A stretch of 64,000 nt of DNA from the NCBI GenBank assembly GCA_036351775.1, contig JAZBPX010000064.1:248001-312000 (forward strand), written 5' to 3'. Below, in pieces: positions 8,676 to 17,225 of the stretch; the first letter of the stretch is position 1, and each line of letters opens with the position of its first letter. A model generated the notes under the pieces. The model was given only the letters and a program-made list of their open reading frames with translations. It was not told where the DNA came from and made no database searches. This stretch comes from Pacificimonas sp036351775. GTDB taxonomy: Bacteria > Pseudomonadota > Alphaproteobacteria > Sphingomonadales > Sphingomonadaceae. The translations under genes were made by a program, and so were the position numbers.

Positions 8676-8870
8676 TCAGTAGTAGCGGAACGGGTCGGCC
8701 GCCCTGCCCTTGCCCCGACGTTCGATCTTGCCCTGTTCGATGAGTTCGCGGCACAGGGCACCGACCCGGTTGGCGTAGCTCTCATCGCCGGTCAGGTCCT
8801 GTGCAAGTTCCCGCGCCGTCAGGCCGGGCGAGGCATGGACGCGCTCCGCAAGCCGGGTCTTCAGCGTCAT
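8676..8870 (-). CDS. Small winged-helix-like protein
   Basis: 64 aa. Predicted helices around TRLAERVHASPGLTARELAQDL and a wing-like Lys/Arg-rich end (IERRGKGR) resemble a minimal winged helix-turn-helix. Its ATG overlaps the stop of the ferredoxin-NADP reductase gene by ATGA, so it is translated with that enzyme. It may be a small regulator or nucleic-acid-binding protein. No experimentally defined family is recognised; confidence that it is translated is moderate to good because of the overlap. Confidence 0.7.
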   Translation of the reverse strand: MTLKTRLAERVHASPGLTARELAQDLTGDESYANRVGALCRELIEQGKIERRGKGRAADPFRYY

Positions 8871-10168
8871 GATCGTATGGCCGCCATCATGTCGTCGATA
8901 TCGATGAACTTTTCTCGCGGTGCGCCAATGCGGGCCCGGGCGACTTCGGCGGCGTCGATCGCCTGCCAGTCCGAAAAGCGCGCGATATCATAGCCGCGCT
9001 CGGCAATCAGCGCGTCCAGCCCCTCGCGCCCCGCCTTGCCCGACGGTACCAGATCGGACTCCAGCAGACCGGCAATGTGATAGCCATCCGGCTTGTTGGT
9101 GCCGATGGTCCCGCTCGGCCCGCGCCGCGCCCAGCCCACACAGTAGAGGCCCGGCGCAATACGGCCATCTTCATTTTCGAACCGGCCCGCCTTCTCATCA
9201 TAGGGGACGCCCTCAATGGGAATGGTGCGATAGCCGATCGCGCTGATGACGAGGCCGCACGAAATGGTTGTCGTCTCTCCGGTGCCCTCCGCGCGGCCAT
9301 CCGCATTCAGGCGGGTTCGCTCGACCGTAATGCTTTCCACGGCTCCATCACCGCTGATTTCGACCGGACGGGAGAAGAAATCGAAACTGACTTCAACGGG
9401 TTTATCTTCGCCATTCGCGTGCGTGAACTCGCGCAGAAAGCCGACGACCTTTCGCATTCCCGGGTCGAGGGCATCATCCTCGGCGGCCGGCGGGAAGTCC
9501 GCCGCTTTTGCGGCGGCGCGCGCGCGATCCAAGCGGCCCATCTCGCCCAGTTCCTTCGGTGTGAAGCTGACTTGGTGCGGGCCGCGGCGACCGAGAATAT
9601 GGATGCGCCGGATCGCGCTGCCGGCCAGCCTTTCGGCAGCATGCCGCGCAATATCGGAACTGGCGAGTTCGTCTTCGGTTTTCGCGAGGATTCGCGCGCA
9701 ATCTATGGCCACGTTGCCGTTGCCGATGACAACCGCGGTGTCATGCGACAGCGGTGGATCAACCGCCGCAAAATCGGGATGCCCATTATACCAGCCGACA
9801 AAGCGCGCCGACCCCATCGCGCCGTTCAGGTCTGCACCGGGAATGGGAAGAATGCGGTCCTCCGGCGCTCCTGTCGCCAGCACCACGGCATCATAGAGCG
9901 ACAAAAGCTCCGCCATCGATACGCCGCCCATGCCGACCGTCAGGTTGCCAACGAACCGCACCTCGTTTGTCAGCGCGGTTTTCTCGTAGCGCTTCGAAAC
10001 CGCCTTCAGCGACTGGTGATCGGGGGCGACGCCAGAGCGGATCAGACCAAAGGGCGTCGGCAGCCGGTCGAGAATGTCGATCCGCGCATTGTCGCCGAAC
10101 GCCTTTTGCGCTGCCTCCGCCGTATAATAACCCGCCGGTCCCGATCCCACGATGGCGATGTGCAGCAT
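8867..10168 (-). CDS. Ferredoxin-NADP reductase (adrenodoxin-reductase/FprA type)
   Basis: 433 aa from the ATG at 10168, which has GGGAGGCG 4 bases upstream; the frame stays open upstream to 10228 without support. It starts MLHIAIVGSGPAGYYTAEA, the FAD GxGxxG fold, and has a second dinucleotide site AVVIGNGNVAIDCARIL for NADPH. The C-terminal GWARRGPSGTIGTNKPD is diagnostic of the adrenodoxin reductase/FprA family. It passes electrons from NADPH to ferredoxin and may serve P450s such as the one at 5674. It is followed by a coupled 64-residue gene. Confidence 0.95.
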   Translation of the reverse strand: MLHIAIVGSGPAGYYTAEAAQKAFGDNARIDILDRLPTPFGLIRSGVAPDHQSLKAVSKRYEKTALTNEVRFVGNLTVGMGGVSMAELLSLYDAVVLATGAPEDRILPIPGADLNGAMGSARFVGWYNGHPDFAAVDPPLSHDTAVVIGNGNVAIDCARILAKTEDELASSDIARHAAERLAGSAIRRIHILGRRGPHQVSFTPKELGEMGRLDRARAAAKAADFPPAAEDDALDPGMRKVVGFLREFTHANGEDKPVEVSFDFFSRPVEISGDGAVESITVERTRLNADGRAEGTGETTTISCGLVISAIGYRTIPIEGVPYDEKAGRFENEDGRIAPGLYCVGWARRGPSGTIGTNKPDGYHIAGLLESDLVPSGKAGREGLDALIAERGYDIARFSDWQAIDAAEVARARIGAPREKFIDIDDMMAAIRS

Positions 10169-10241
10169 CCACGCCTCCCCCTTTGTTCTGCCGAATGCTA
10201 GGGCGACCATCCCGGACAGTAAATGCAAGAAGGACCGCGCG

Positions 10242-10358
10242 ATGAAGGCGATACTTACAGCGATGCTGTTGCTTCAGATTGGCGAAGGGCCAACGCCGCC
10301 GCCCTCCAGCAGCGCGATTCTCGAAAGCGAAGAAACGCGGTGGCTACCCATCCGCTAG
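10242..10358 (+). pseudogene. Signal-peptide fragment of interrupted cyclophilin gene
   Basis: The ATG at 10242, with AAGGACC upstream, opens a frame encoding a short secretion signal (MKAILTAMLLLQIGEG) and a linker up to WLPIR, then hits TAG at 10356-10358. The next in-frame codons read SELLYMDIAGDR and continue straight into the peptidyl-prolyl isomerase domain. In related cyclophilins the linker runs unbroken into LYMD/LYLE, so this looks like one gene split by a point nonsense change. Confidence 0.7.
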
Positions 10359-10373
10359 TCCGAACTTCTTTAC

Positions 10374-11120
10374 ATGGACATTGCCGGTGACCGCGTCGTC
10401 ATCCGCCTCGCCGACTGGTTCGCGCCGCAAAACACCGCCAACATCCGCGCGCTCGTTCGTGCCGGCTATTTCGACGGCGGCGTGATCAACCGCAGCCAGG
10501 AAAATTACGTCGTTCAGTGGGCCGGCCGACCGGGTGCGGACCGCGGGACCGCGCGTGAAACCGTCCGAGGCGAACTCGGCGTCGATCCCAGCCTGCACCG
10601 CCGCGCCTTTGCGCCCATCCCCTTCGGCGATCCCTATGCACCGAGCGTGGGCACCGTTGACGGGTTCCCCGTTGCCAAGGACGGCGAAAGCCTCTGGATG
10701 ACGCACTGTTACGGCATGGTCGGGGTCGGGCGCGGTGACGAGATCGACGGCGCGGACGGCAGCGAGCTTTACGTCGTCATCGGTCAGGCGCCGCGTCACC
10801 TCGACCGCAACATCACGCTGGTCGGCCGCTTGGTTGAGGGCATGGAGCATCTGACGACCCTACCGCGCGGCACCGGGCCGCTGGGTTTCTATGTTACGGA
10901 TGGCAAAAAGCCGCCGATTACCGCGATCCGTAACGGCACGGATGTGCCTGCCGCCGAGCAGGTCTCCCTCGAAATCATGGACATGACGACGGCAATGGGC
11001 CGCGAGTGGGTGCAGGCCCGCGCGAACCGCACGCGCGATGGCTGGTTCAGCTACAGCCACGGCGCCATCGACCTCTGCAATCTACCCGTTCCCGTTCGCG
11101 AGGCACCAGAGCAAGACTAG
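10374..11120 (+). CDS. Peptidyl-prolyl cis-trans isomerase, cyclophilin type (interrupted)
   Basis: 248 aa remain open after the upstream TAG. The cyclophilin fold is clear: RVVIRLADWFAPQNTANIRALVRAGYFDGG, a central insert with NYVVQW, then GRGDEIDGADGSELYVVIG and RNITLVGRLVEGMEHL. Homologues of this length are exported foldases. Here the export signal is separated by one in-frame stop at 10356. The ATG at 10374 lacks a ribosome-binding site and sits inside the domain's first strand, so a restart there would give a cytoplasmic, possibly unstable protein. Possible readings are a recent pseudogene, stop readthrough or a sequencing error. Confidence 0.8.
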   Translation: MDIAGDRVVIRLADWFAPQNTANIRALVRAGYFDGGVINRSQENYVVQWAGRPGADRGTARETVRGELGVDPSLHRRAFAPIPFGDPYAPSVGTVDGFPVAKDGESLWMTHCYGMVGVGRGDEIDGADGSELYVVIGQAPRHLDRNITLVGRLVEGMEHLTTLPRGTGPLGFYVTDGKKPPITAIRNGTDVPAAEQVSLEIMDMTTAMGREWVQARANRTRDGWFSYSHGAIDLCNLPVPVREAPEQD

Positions 11121-11157
11121 GCACCTGGTTTTCTCTCCGGACGAAAAGGGCGGCACC

Positions 11158-12066
11158 ATGGACTACACCGACATCAAATATGAGGTTGAGGACGGGGTCG
11201 CGCTTCTGACGCTTTACCGCCCGAAGGCCATGAACGCCTTCACCGGCGAAATGATGTTTCAGATGATCGATGCCTTCGACCGCGCTGACGCGGATGACGA
11301 TGTTCGCGCCGTCATCGTCACCGGTGACGGCGAGCGCGCCTTCTGCGCCGGTGCCGATCTGTCGGCTGGCGCGAAGACGTTCGACTATGACGCGCGCGAC
11401 GACCGGCCGGACCGCAAGGGATCGCCTGTGAACGACGATGGGTCGATCGACTATGGCCACGACGCCGTCCGCGATGGCGGCGGCCGCCTGACCCTACGTA
11501 TCTTCGAGAGCAAGAAGCCCGTGATCGCCGCCGTAAACGGCGCGGCCGTCGGCGTGGGCGTCACGATGCAGCTGCCCATGGACATTCGCATCGCTAGCGA
11601 CAACGCCCGCTTCGGCTTTGTCTTTGCCCGCCGCGGGATCGTGCCGGAGGCGGCATCGAGCTGGTTCCTGCCGCGCATCGTTGGCATCTCGAAGGCGCTG
11701 GAATGGTGCTATTCCGGCAAGGTCTTTTCCGCGCAGGAGGCCCTCGACGGGGGTCTCGTCAGCGAGGTTGTGCCGCAGGATCAGCTTCTGGCCCGCGCCA
11801 GGGAAATCGCGCGGGAGATCGCCGACCACACCGCGCCGGTTTCAATCACGCTCACCCGTCACATGATGTGGCGTATGCTTGGCGCCGATCACCCAATGGA
11901 AGCGCACAAGGTCGACAGCCGCGCCATCTACACCCGCGGCCGAACCGAGGACGCGAAGGAGGGGGTGGTCAGCTTCCTTGAAAAGCGACCCCCGAACTAT
12001 CCCGTCAAGGTTTCGAACGGGATGCCCGACTTCTTCCCCTGGTGGGACGATCCCGAGTACAAGTAG
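11158..12066 (+). CDS. Enoyl-CoA hydratase/isomerase (crotonase) family protein
   Basis: 302 aa from the ATG at 11158, which has AAAAGGGCGG upstream; an in-frame ATG at 11038 lies inside the cyclophilin gene and is rejected. The crotonase signature is present: first oxyanion-hole segment AFCAGADLSAGA and second segment AAVNGAAVGVGVTMQLPMDIRIAS. A Glu in GIVPEAASSWFLPR matches the second catalytic Glu region. It hydrates or isomerises an acyl-CoA in beta-oxidation-like pathways. A segment rich in acidic residues around 80-105 (DYDARDDRPDRK) is an insertion seen in only part of the family. Confidence 0.93.
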   Translation: MDYTDIKYEVEDGVALLTLYRPKAMNAFTGEMMFQMIDAFDRADADDDVRAVIVTGDGERAFCAGADLSAGAKTFDYDARDDRPDRKGSPVNDDGSIDYGHDAVRDGGGRLTLRIFESKKPVIAAVNGAAVGVGVTMQLPMDIRIASDNARFGFVFARRGIVPEAASSWFLPRIVGISKALEWCYSGKVFSAQEALDGGLVSEVVPQDQLLARAREIAREIADHTAPVSITLTRHMMWRMLGADHPMEAHKVDSRAIYTRGRTEDAKEGVVSFLEKRPPNYPVKVSNGMPDFFPWWDDPEYK

Positions 12067-12132
12067 CGCGTGGCGGAACGTCGCAGCCGCTCGCGCGCTT
12101 CCCTAATCACGGGATGGTGATGGGCAACGCGC

Positions 12133-13581
12133 ATGGAACTTGAGGAAGGCCGGAATGTCTGGCGCGTGGCACGGGCCGACAGGTTCGCCCTGATCGTCGA
12201 TGCGAAGGATTATTTTCTCCACGCCGAGACGGTGATGTCATCGGCGAAGCATGAACTGCTGATGATCGGCTGGGACGTGGACCCGCGTATTGCGCTCCGG
12301 CCCGCAGAAACGCCCGGTGAAGACGAGGCAAAGCTCGGTCATTTCGTTCGCAACCTTGTGCGTGACACCGCCTCCTTGAGCATCTGGATCCTCAGGTGGC
12401 GCGGCGGCGCGATTGCAGCCCTCTTTCGCGGCTGGTCGCTATTCTGGATGATCCGGTGGTGGATGCAGAAGCGTTTGCATCTAAAAATGGACGGCGCGCA
12501 TCCGCTTGGCGCGACTCATCACCAGAAGATCATCGTTGCGGACGACAGCTTCGCCTTCTGCGGGGGGATCGACATGACGGAGGGGCGCTGGGACACGCGC
12601 GAGCACCGGGAAGGTGATCCGCGCCGTCATGCGCCGGGCGGCGGTACCCTGTCGCCGTGGCACGATGCGACCGCAGCAATGACTGGTCCGGCCGCACGGG
12701 CGCTCGGTGGTCTCGCGCGGTCGCGGTGGCAGCGCGCCGGTGCGAAAGCGCCTCCCCAACCAGAAGAGACGCCGCTACCCTGGCCCGAAGACCTGCCGTT
12801 TCAGTTTGAAGACATTGATGTTGGAATCGCGCGCACCTACGGCGAGATCGACGATCATGAACCCGTGCGGGAGATCAGGCAGCTTTACATCGACATGATC
12901 GCCTCCGCAGAGACCTACATCTATGCCGAAAGCCAGTATTTCGCTTCCCGCGTGATCGCCGAAGCGATCCACAAGCGCCTTCAGGAGGACAATCCGCCCG
13001 ATATCGTTCTCATAAACCCGCAAAGCGCAGAGGGGTGGCTGGAACCCATCGCGATGGACAGCGCCCGCAACCGGCTGATGGGTGCGCTCGGCTATCTCGA
13101 TCACGCTCGGACCTTTCGCATGTATCATCCGTTCAATGCCGGCGGCGAAGCGATTTACGTTCATGCCAAGATCATGGTGGTTGACGACCGCATCCTTCGC
13201 GTCGGCTCCTCGAACCTCAACAACCGCTCGATGACCCTCGACAGCGAATGCGATGTCGTCATCAACGTGAAAAACGATGCAGACCGCGCGGACGAGCACC
13301 GCGCCGCCATTCGCGCCATCGTTACGGACCTTCTCGCCGAGCATCTGGATGTGGAAGAAGATGCTGTCTCGGACAAATGGTCGGAATGCGGCTCTTTGGT
13401 GCAGACCGTCGAAAGCCTTCGCGGAACCGGGCGGACGCTGAAACCTTATGAGCGACCGGAGCTTGACGGCATCGAGAAGGCCGTTGCCGATACGGAAATC
13501 CTCGATCCGGAGGGCGCCGACGACCTGTTCGAACCGCAAACCCGCAGCGGCCTGTTTCGCGGCCGCCTCCAGCGGCGCTAG
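12133..13581 (+). CDS. Phospholipase D-like protein
   Basis: 482 aa with two HKD motifs: HHQKIIVADD (His130, Lys132) and HAKIMVVDD (His344, Lys346, Asp351), the latter followed by GSSNLNNRSM. These residues make the phosphohistidine active site of the PLD superfamily. There is no signal peptide; a hydrophobic/aromatic segment LFRGWSLFWMIRWWM (about 93-107) may associate with the membrane. Bacterial relatives act as phospholipases or cardiolipin-synthase-like transferases. It is transcribed alone, converging with the hydrolase gene whose stop it overlaps by 4 bp. Confidence 0.93.
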   Translation: MELEEGRNVWRVARADRFALIVDAKDYFLHAETVMSSAKHELLMIGWDVDPRIALRPAETPGEDEAKLGHFVRNLVRDTASLSIWILRWRGGAIAALFRGWSLFWMIRWWMQKRLHLKMDGAHPLGATHHQKIIVADDSFAFCGGIDMTEGRWDTREHREGDPRRHAPGGGTLSPWHDATAAMTGPAARALGGLARSRWQRAGAKAPPQPEETPLPWPEDLPFQFEDIDVGIARTYGEIDDHEPVREIRQLYIDMIASAETYIYAESQYFASRVIAEAIHKRLQEDNPPDIVLINPQSAEGWLEPIAMDSARNRLMGALGYLDHARTFRMYHPFNAGGEAIYVHAKIMVVDDRILRVGSSNLNNRSMTLDSECDVVINVKNDADRADEHRAAIRAIVTDLLAEHLDVEEDAVSDKWSECGSLVQTVESLRGTGRTLKPYERPELDGIEKAVADTEILDPEGADDLFEPQTRSGLFRGRLQRR

Positions 13582-14564
13582 GCGGCGGTGCTGCCCAGGT
13601 GGTCAAGCCAGGCTAGCAGATAGCTGTTTACCGTCTCGGGCGCTTCCTGCTGCGTCCAATGGCCAACCCCCTCGATCATGTGAAGGCCGCGAAGGTCCGG
13701 CAGCAGCGCGTGCAGGCGCTCCTTCCACTTTGCCCCGCCAAGCATCGTCGCCGGATCCTTGGTCCCCGAGATAAATAGCGATGGCTGCGTGATGACATGG
13801 CTCTCTAATCGGCGCAGCATGTCCCAGTCGCGCCTGCGGTTGCGATAGCGGTTCAGCGGTCCGCGAAAGCCCGATCGCGCAAACGCGGCGGCATAATGCG
13901 CGACATCGTCTTGATCGAGCCAGGGCAAAGGCATTGGCGGTTCCGGCAGCCCCTTCAGCAGGCCATCACCCGGCTTCTTGTCGTTCGGCCAGGTCCCGGG
14001 CGGAGCATCGCCCGAAATCGCATAGTAAAATTTGCGGATGACGGCCGCAGGGTCGGCTTCCAACTCCGCCTCTGCGACGCCCTCATTCTGAAAATCCTCG
14101 ATATAGAAATAGCGGTCCTTCTCCGTGAACATCTCCCGGTGCACCTCGTCCGGCGCGCGGTTCCCTGGTGCAGCGTGGGGAACGGAGAGGCCCGCTACCG
14201 CGCGAAACCGGCCTGGATGCAGCAGCCCCGAGGTCCACGCAATCGGTGCGCCCCAGTCATGTCCGACAACAACCGAGGGGCGATCCGGGGAAAGCTGCGC
14301 CGCGAGTGCGGCCATGTCGCCAGCAAGCGCTTCCAAAGCGTAGGCCTCAACCTCGGCTGGCCTGGACGAACCGCCATAGCCCCGCACGTCGGGTGCCACC
14401 GCACGGTACCCCGCTTCGGCAAGAACAGGTAGCTGATGCCGCCAGCTATACCACCCTTCCGGAAATCCATGTACCAGCAGCGCCAGCGGCGCATCTGCCG
14501 CACCGTCCGCCGCGTAGTGCAGCCTAATGCCGCCGCCGACATCCGCTTCACTAAACGCGGTCAA
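13578..14564 (-). CDS. Epoxide-hydrolase-like alpha/beta hydrolase
   Basis: 328 aa. HGFPEGWYSWRHQ (oxyanion HGxP) and the nucleophile elbow VGHDWGAP with Asp103 in place of Ser are hallmarks of epoxide hydrolases and haloalkane/haloacetate dehalogenases. The acid is in ISGTKDPATM and the base is His302 (GVGHW). An Asp nucleophile means an ester intermediate attacked by water. It is translationally coupled to the CoA-transferase gene, whose stop overlaps its ATG (ATGA at 14561-14564), so the two products probably act on the same compound. Confidence 0.92.
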   Translation of the reverse strand: MTAFSEADVGGGIRLHYAADGAADAPLALLVHGFPEGWYSWRHQLPVLAEAGYRAVAPDVRGYGGSSRPAEVEAYALEALAGDMAALAAQLSPDRPSVVVGHDWGAPIAWTSGLLHPGRFRAVAGLSVPHAAPGNRAPDEVHREMFTEKDRYFYIEDFQNEGVAEAELEADPAAVIRKFYYAISGDAPPGTWPNDKKPGDGLLKGLPEPPMPLPWLDQDDVAHYAAAFARSGFRGPLNRYRNRRRDWDMLRRLESHVITQPSLFISGTKDPATMLGGAKWKERLHALLPDLRGLHMIEGVGHWTQQEAPETVNSYLLAWLDHLGSTAA

Positions 14565-15778
14565 ATGACCCCCTCGGTTCGCGCTGCCTCAAGCTCGGCT
14601 GCCGTCCAGCCCAGCTCGCTGCCGTAAATCTCTTCGTTATGCTGACCGGGCGTCGCGGGCGCTGGCCTGCGGATTCCAGACGGCGTTTTCGACAGTTTCG
14701 GGAACGCGTTCTGCATCTTGAGCGGTCCGCGCGTTTGAGTCTCGACTTCGACAATCGCGCCGCGCGCTGCGAACTGCGGATCGTCCATCATGTCCGCCGC
14801 CGTGTAGACCCGCCCCGCCGGGATCGAGTGTTCGATCATCAGGGCATCGACTTCCGCGACGGTCTTACCTCCTGTCCAGTCGTTGATCCGGGCGTCCAGT
14901 TCGGCCTGGTTCCGGCCGCGCGCCAGATGGGTTGCATAGCGCGGGTCATCGGCGAGCTGGGGCTGGTCCATCGCCGCCGCCAGACGCTTGAAGATAGCAT
15001 CCTGGTTCGCGCCGATCATGAACGGGCCGTCGCGGCAGGAATAGACGTTCGACGGCGCGATCCCGGGCAGGATCGAACCCGACCGTTCCCGCACGACGCC
15101 GCTTCGGTCATATTCCGGAACCAGCCCCTCCATGACCTGCAGCACCGCCTCGTAAAGGGCCATGTCGACGACCTGTCCAACGCCGGTCCGGTCCCGATGA
15201 TGCAGCGCGGCGAGTATGCCCATGCAGCCGTAGCTGGCACACAGCGTGTCGCCGATGGAGACGCCCATGCGCGCGGGCGGGCGGTCCAGATCGCCGACAA
15301 TGTAGCGCCAACCACCCATCGCCTCGCCGATCCCGCCAAAGCCAGCCCGGTCCGCATAGGGACCGTCCTGCCCGTAGCCGGACATGCGCGCGATGATCAG
15401 GCCGGGATTGCGGGCATGCAGATCTTCTGGAGACAGACCCCAGCGCTCCAGGGTGCCGGGCTTGAAATTCTCGACGAGAATATCCGCCGTTTTGAGAAGG
15501 TGCCGGACGATCGCCTGTCCTTCTGGTACCCGCAGGTTGGCGGTTACCGAGCGTTTGTTTCGCGCGATGACCTCCCACTGTACCTTTTCCTCGCCCTGCC
15601 CCCACAGGCGCATCGGATCGCCGGCACCAGGTGGTTCCACCTTCACGACATCAGCGCCCATATCGCCGAGCAGCTGGCCGCAGAACGGTCCCGCGATCAG
15701 CTGGCCCATCTCGATTACGCGGAGGCCGGCCAGCGCGCCATTACCGGTTGCAACGCCGGGATGTTCAGAAGTCACCAT
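14561..15778 (-). CDS. CaiB/BaiF family (class III) CoA transferase
   Basis: 405 aa. The family III CoA-transferase start is clear: GLRVIEMGQLIAGPFCGQLLGDMGADVVKVEPP, followed by RNKRSVTANL and GLIIARMSGYGQDGPYADRAGF, all conserved. The catalytic Asp is expected just after this segment (SIGDTLCASYG region). It moves CoA between an acyl-CoA and a free acid, for example in carnitine, alpha-methylacyl or aromatic-acid pathways. It is first in a two-gene transcript with the epoxide-hydrolase-like protein. The specific acid cannot be inferred. Confidence 0.94.
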   Translation of the reverse strand: MVTSEHPGVATGNGALAGLRVIEMGQLIAGPFCGQLLGDMGADVVKVEPPGAGDPMRLWGQGEEKVQWEVIARNKRSVTANLRVPEGQAIVRHLLKTADILVENFKPGTLERWGLSPEDLHARNPGLIIARMSGYGQDGPYADRAGFGGIGEAMGGWRYIVGDLDRPPARMGVSIGDTLCASYGCMGILAALHHRDRTGVGQVVDMALYEAVLQVMEGLVPEYDRSGVVRERSGSILPGIAPSNVYSCRDGPFMIGANQDAIFKRLAAAMDQPQLADDPRYATHLARGRNQAELDARINDWTGGKTVAEVDALMIEHSIPAGRVYTAADMMDDPQFAARGAIVEVETQTRGPLKMQNAFPKLSKTPSGIRRPAPATPGQHNEEIYGSELGWTAAELEAARTEGVI

Positions 15779-15880
15779 AAACGGCGACCATAGCCAACAG
15801 GTCCCGCCGCGAAACTAGCGGACTACGCAGCGCTCAACTGGGCAGCCGCCATCCGGGCAACCGCTATCCGGAACCGAAAA

Positions 15881-15956
15881 TGGTGAGCCCTGCAGGGGTC
15901 GAACCTGCGACCTACTGATTAAAAGTCAGTTGCTCTACCGACTGAGCTAAGGGCCC
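15881..15956 (-). tRNA. tRNA-Lys (TTT)
   Basis: Minus-strand cloverleaf: acceptor GGGCCCT/AGGGCTC, D-arm TAGCTCAGTCGGTAGAGCA, anticodon stem ACTGA/TCAGT with loop CTTTTAA (anticodon TTT), and T-arm GCAGGTTCGACCCCTGC. The CCA is encoded at 15881-15883. Confidence 0.95.
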
Positions 15957-16023
15957 ACATGCCGCGCGGGATGCGGGTGAGCGGGCTAGCTAGTGCGCCG
16001 CTGCGCCCCGGTCAACGCGGTCG

Positions 16024-16548
16024 TCAACGAAGGCTTTGACGCGGCGCACGATGCCGCACCCACATTTGCTGGATCGTCAACCCGAATACAGGATGTCGCC
16101 AATTCGCCGCGACCGTTACGGCAGGCCTAAGCACGAAGGCGCGGCGATGCATGTCCGGATGCGGCAGGATTAAGCCCGATCGAACACCGCCAGACCTCTC
16201 CTTACGCCAGCCAAACCGACCCGGCAGAACCTGCTGCTCATAAGCGATCAGATCCAGATCGAGCACGCGGTCCCCCCAGCGCCGCCAGCGTTTTCGCCCG
16301 AAAGCCCGCTCAATATGATGCAGGGTCTCAAGCAGGGCTTCGGGTTGCAGCGCGGTCTCAACCGCGGCGACGGCATTGGCATAGCGGCGCGTGCCGGGTC
16401 CGATCGGTTCGGTTACGCAGACCGGCGACAAACGGCTAACGTGAACATGGCGCGTTTCCAGAGCAGCGACAGCCGCGGTCAGAACCTTCCGCGGCGGTCC
16501 ATATTCGCCGTGCGGCCGGTTCGATCCAAGCGCGATCAGGATGGTCAT
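16024..16548 (-). CDS. folK: 2-amino-4-hydroxy-6-hydroxymethyldihydropteridine diphosphokinase
   Basis: 174 aa. The HPPK pattern is present from MTILIALGSN through the signature RWGDRVLDLDLI (ATP/metal-binding DxD) to LILPHPDMHRRAFVLRP. It transfers pyrophosphate from ATP to the pterin in folate biosynthesis, in the cytoplasm. No other folate gene is adjacent. The usual signature Gly-Pro-Arg is Gly-Asp-Arg here. Length is normal. Confidence 0.95.
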   Translation of the reverse strand: MTILIALGSNRPHGEYGPPRKVLTAAVAALETRHVHVSRLSPVCVTEPIGPGTRRYANAVAAVETALQPEALLETLHHIERAFGRKRWRRWGDRVLDLDLIAYEQQVLPGRFGWRKERSGGVRSGLILPHPDMHRRAFVLRPAVTVAANWRHPVFGLTIQQMWVRHRAPRQSLR

Positions 16549-16577
16549 GCCTGCTACCTACGCGCTAAGGCCCGGCC

Positions 16578-17225
16578 ATGCCCAGCCTCTCCGACGTTCC
16601 GCAGCCACCTGCCGACTGCCCCCTCTGCCCCCGCCTGGTCGCATTCCGGCATGAGATGCGCGCCGCGCACGCCGACTGGCACAACAATCCGGTCAAGGGC
16701 TGGGGCGATCCGGATGCGTGGCTGTGTATCGTCGGCCTCGCGCCGGGGATGCGCGGAGCGAATGCGACCGGGCGGCCCTTTACTGGTGACTGGGCCGGCG
16801 ACCTGCTGTTTGCAACGCTTAGCGAGTTCGGACTGACCGAAGGCACCTACGATGCGCGTCCCGACGACGGCTTTTCGCTGAGCGGTGCCTATATTTCGAA
16901 CGCTGTGCGCTGCCTGCCGCCGCAGAACAAGCCGACGCCCAGCGAGATCGCGACGTGCCGCCCCTTTCTGGTTGCACAGCTCGCTGCGCTGTCGAAGGTT
17001 CGCGTGCTGATCGCGCTTGGCAAGATCGCGCATGACAGCGCTCTGAAGACCTATGGCCTGACACTCTCGCATCACAAGTTCGCGCACGGCGCCCAGCATG
17101 ATCTGCCGGACGGACGGGTGATGATCGATAGCTACCATTGCAGCCGCTACAACACGAACACGGGCCGCCTGACCGCGTCAATGTTCGCCGACGTCTTCCG
17201 GGCCGCGCAGCGGGTATGCGCCTAG
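16578..17225 (+). CDS. Uracil-DNA glycosylase family 5 (UdgB type)
   Basis: 215 aa. GLAPGMRGANATGRPFTGD is the family-5 active-site/uracil-binding loop, in which the catalytic Asp and Asn of family 1 are replaced. The Cys pair in CPLCPRL (near residues 14-17) together with Cys in NAVRCLPP and TCRPF are the expected [4Fe-4S] ligands. DSYHCSRYNTNTGRL is the second uracil-recognition loop. UdgB enzymes remove uracil, hypoxanthine and other deaminated bases. The gene diverges from folK with a 29-bp gap. Confidence 0.93.
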   Translation: MPSLSDVPQPPADCPLCPRLVAFRHEMRAAHADWHNNPVKGWGDPDAWLCIVGLAPGMRGANATGRPFTGDWAGDLLFATLSEFGLTEGTYDARPDDGFSLSGAYISNAVRCLPPQNKPTPSEIATCRPFLVAQLAALSKVRVLIALGKIAHDSALKTYGLTLSHHKFAHGAQHDLPDGRVMIDSYHCSRYNTNTGRLTASMFADVFRAAQRVCA

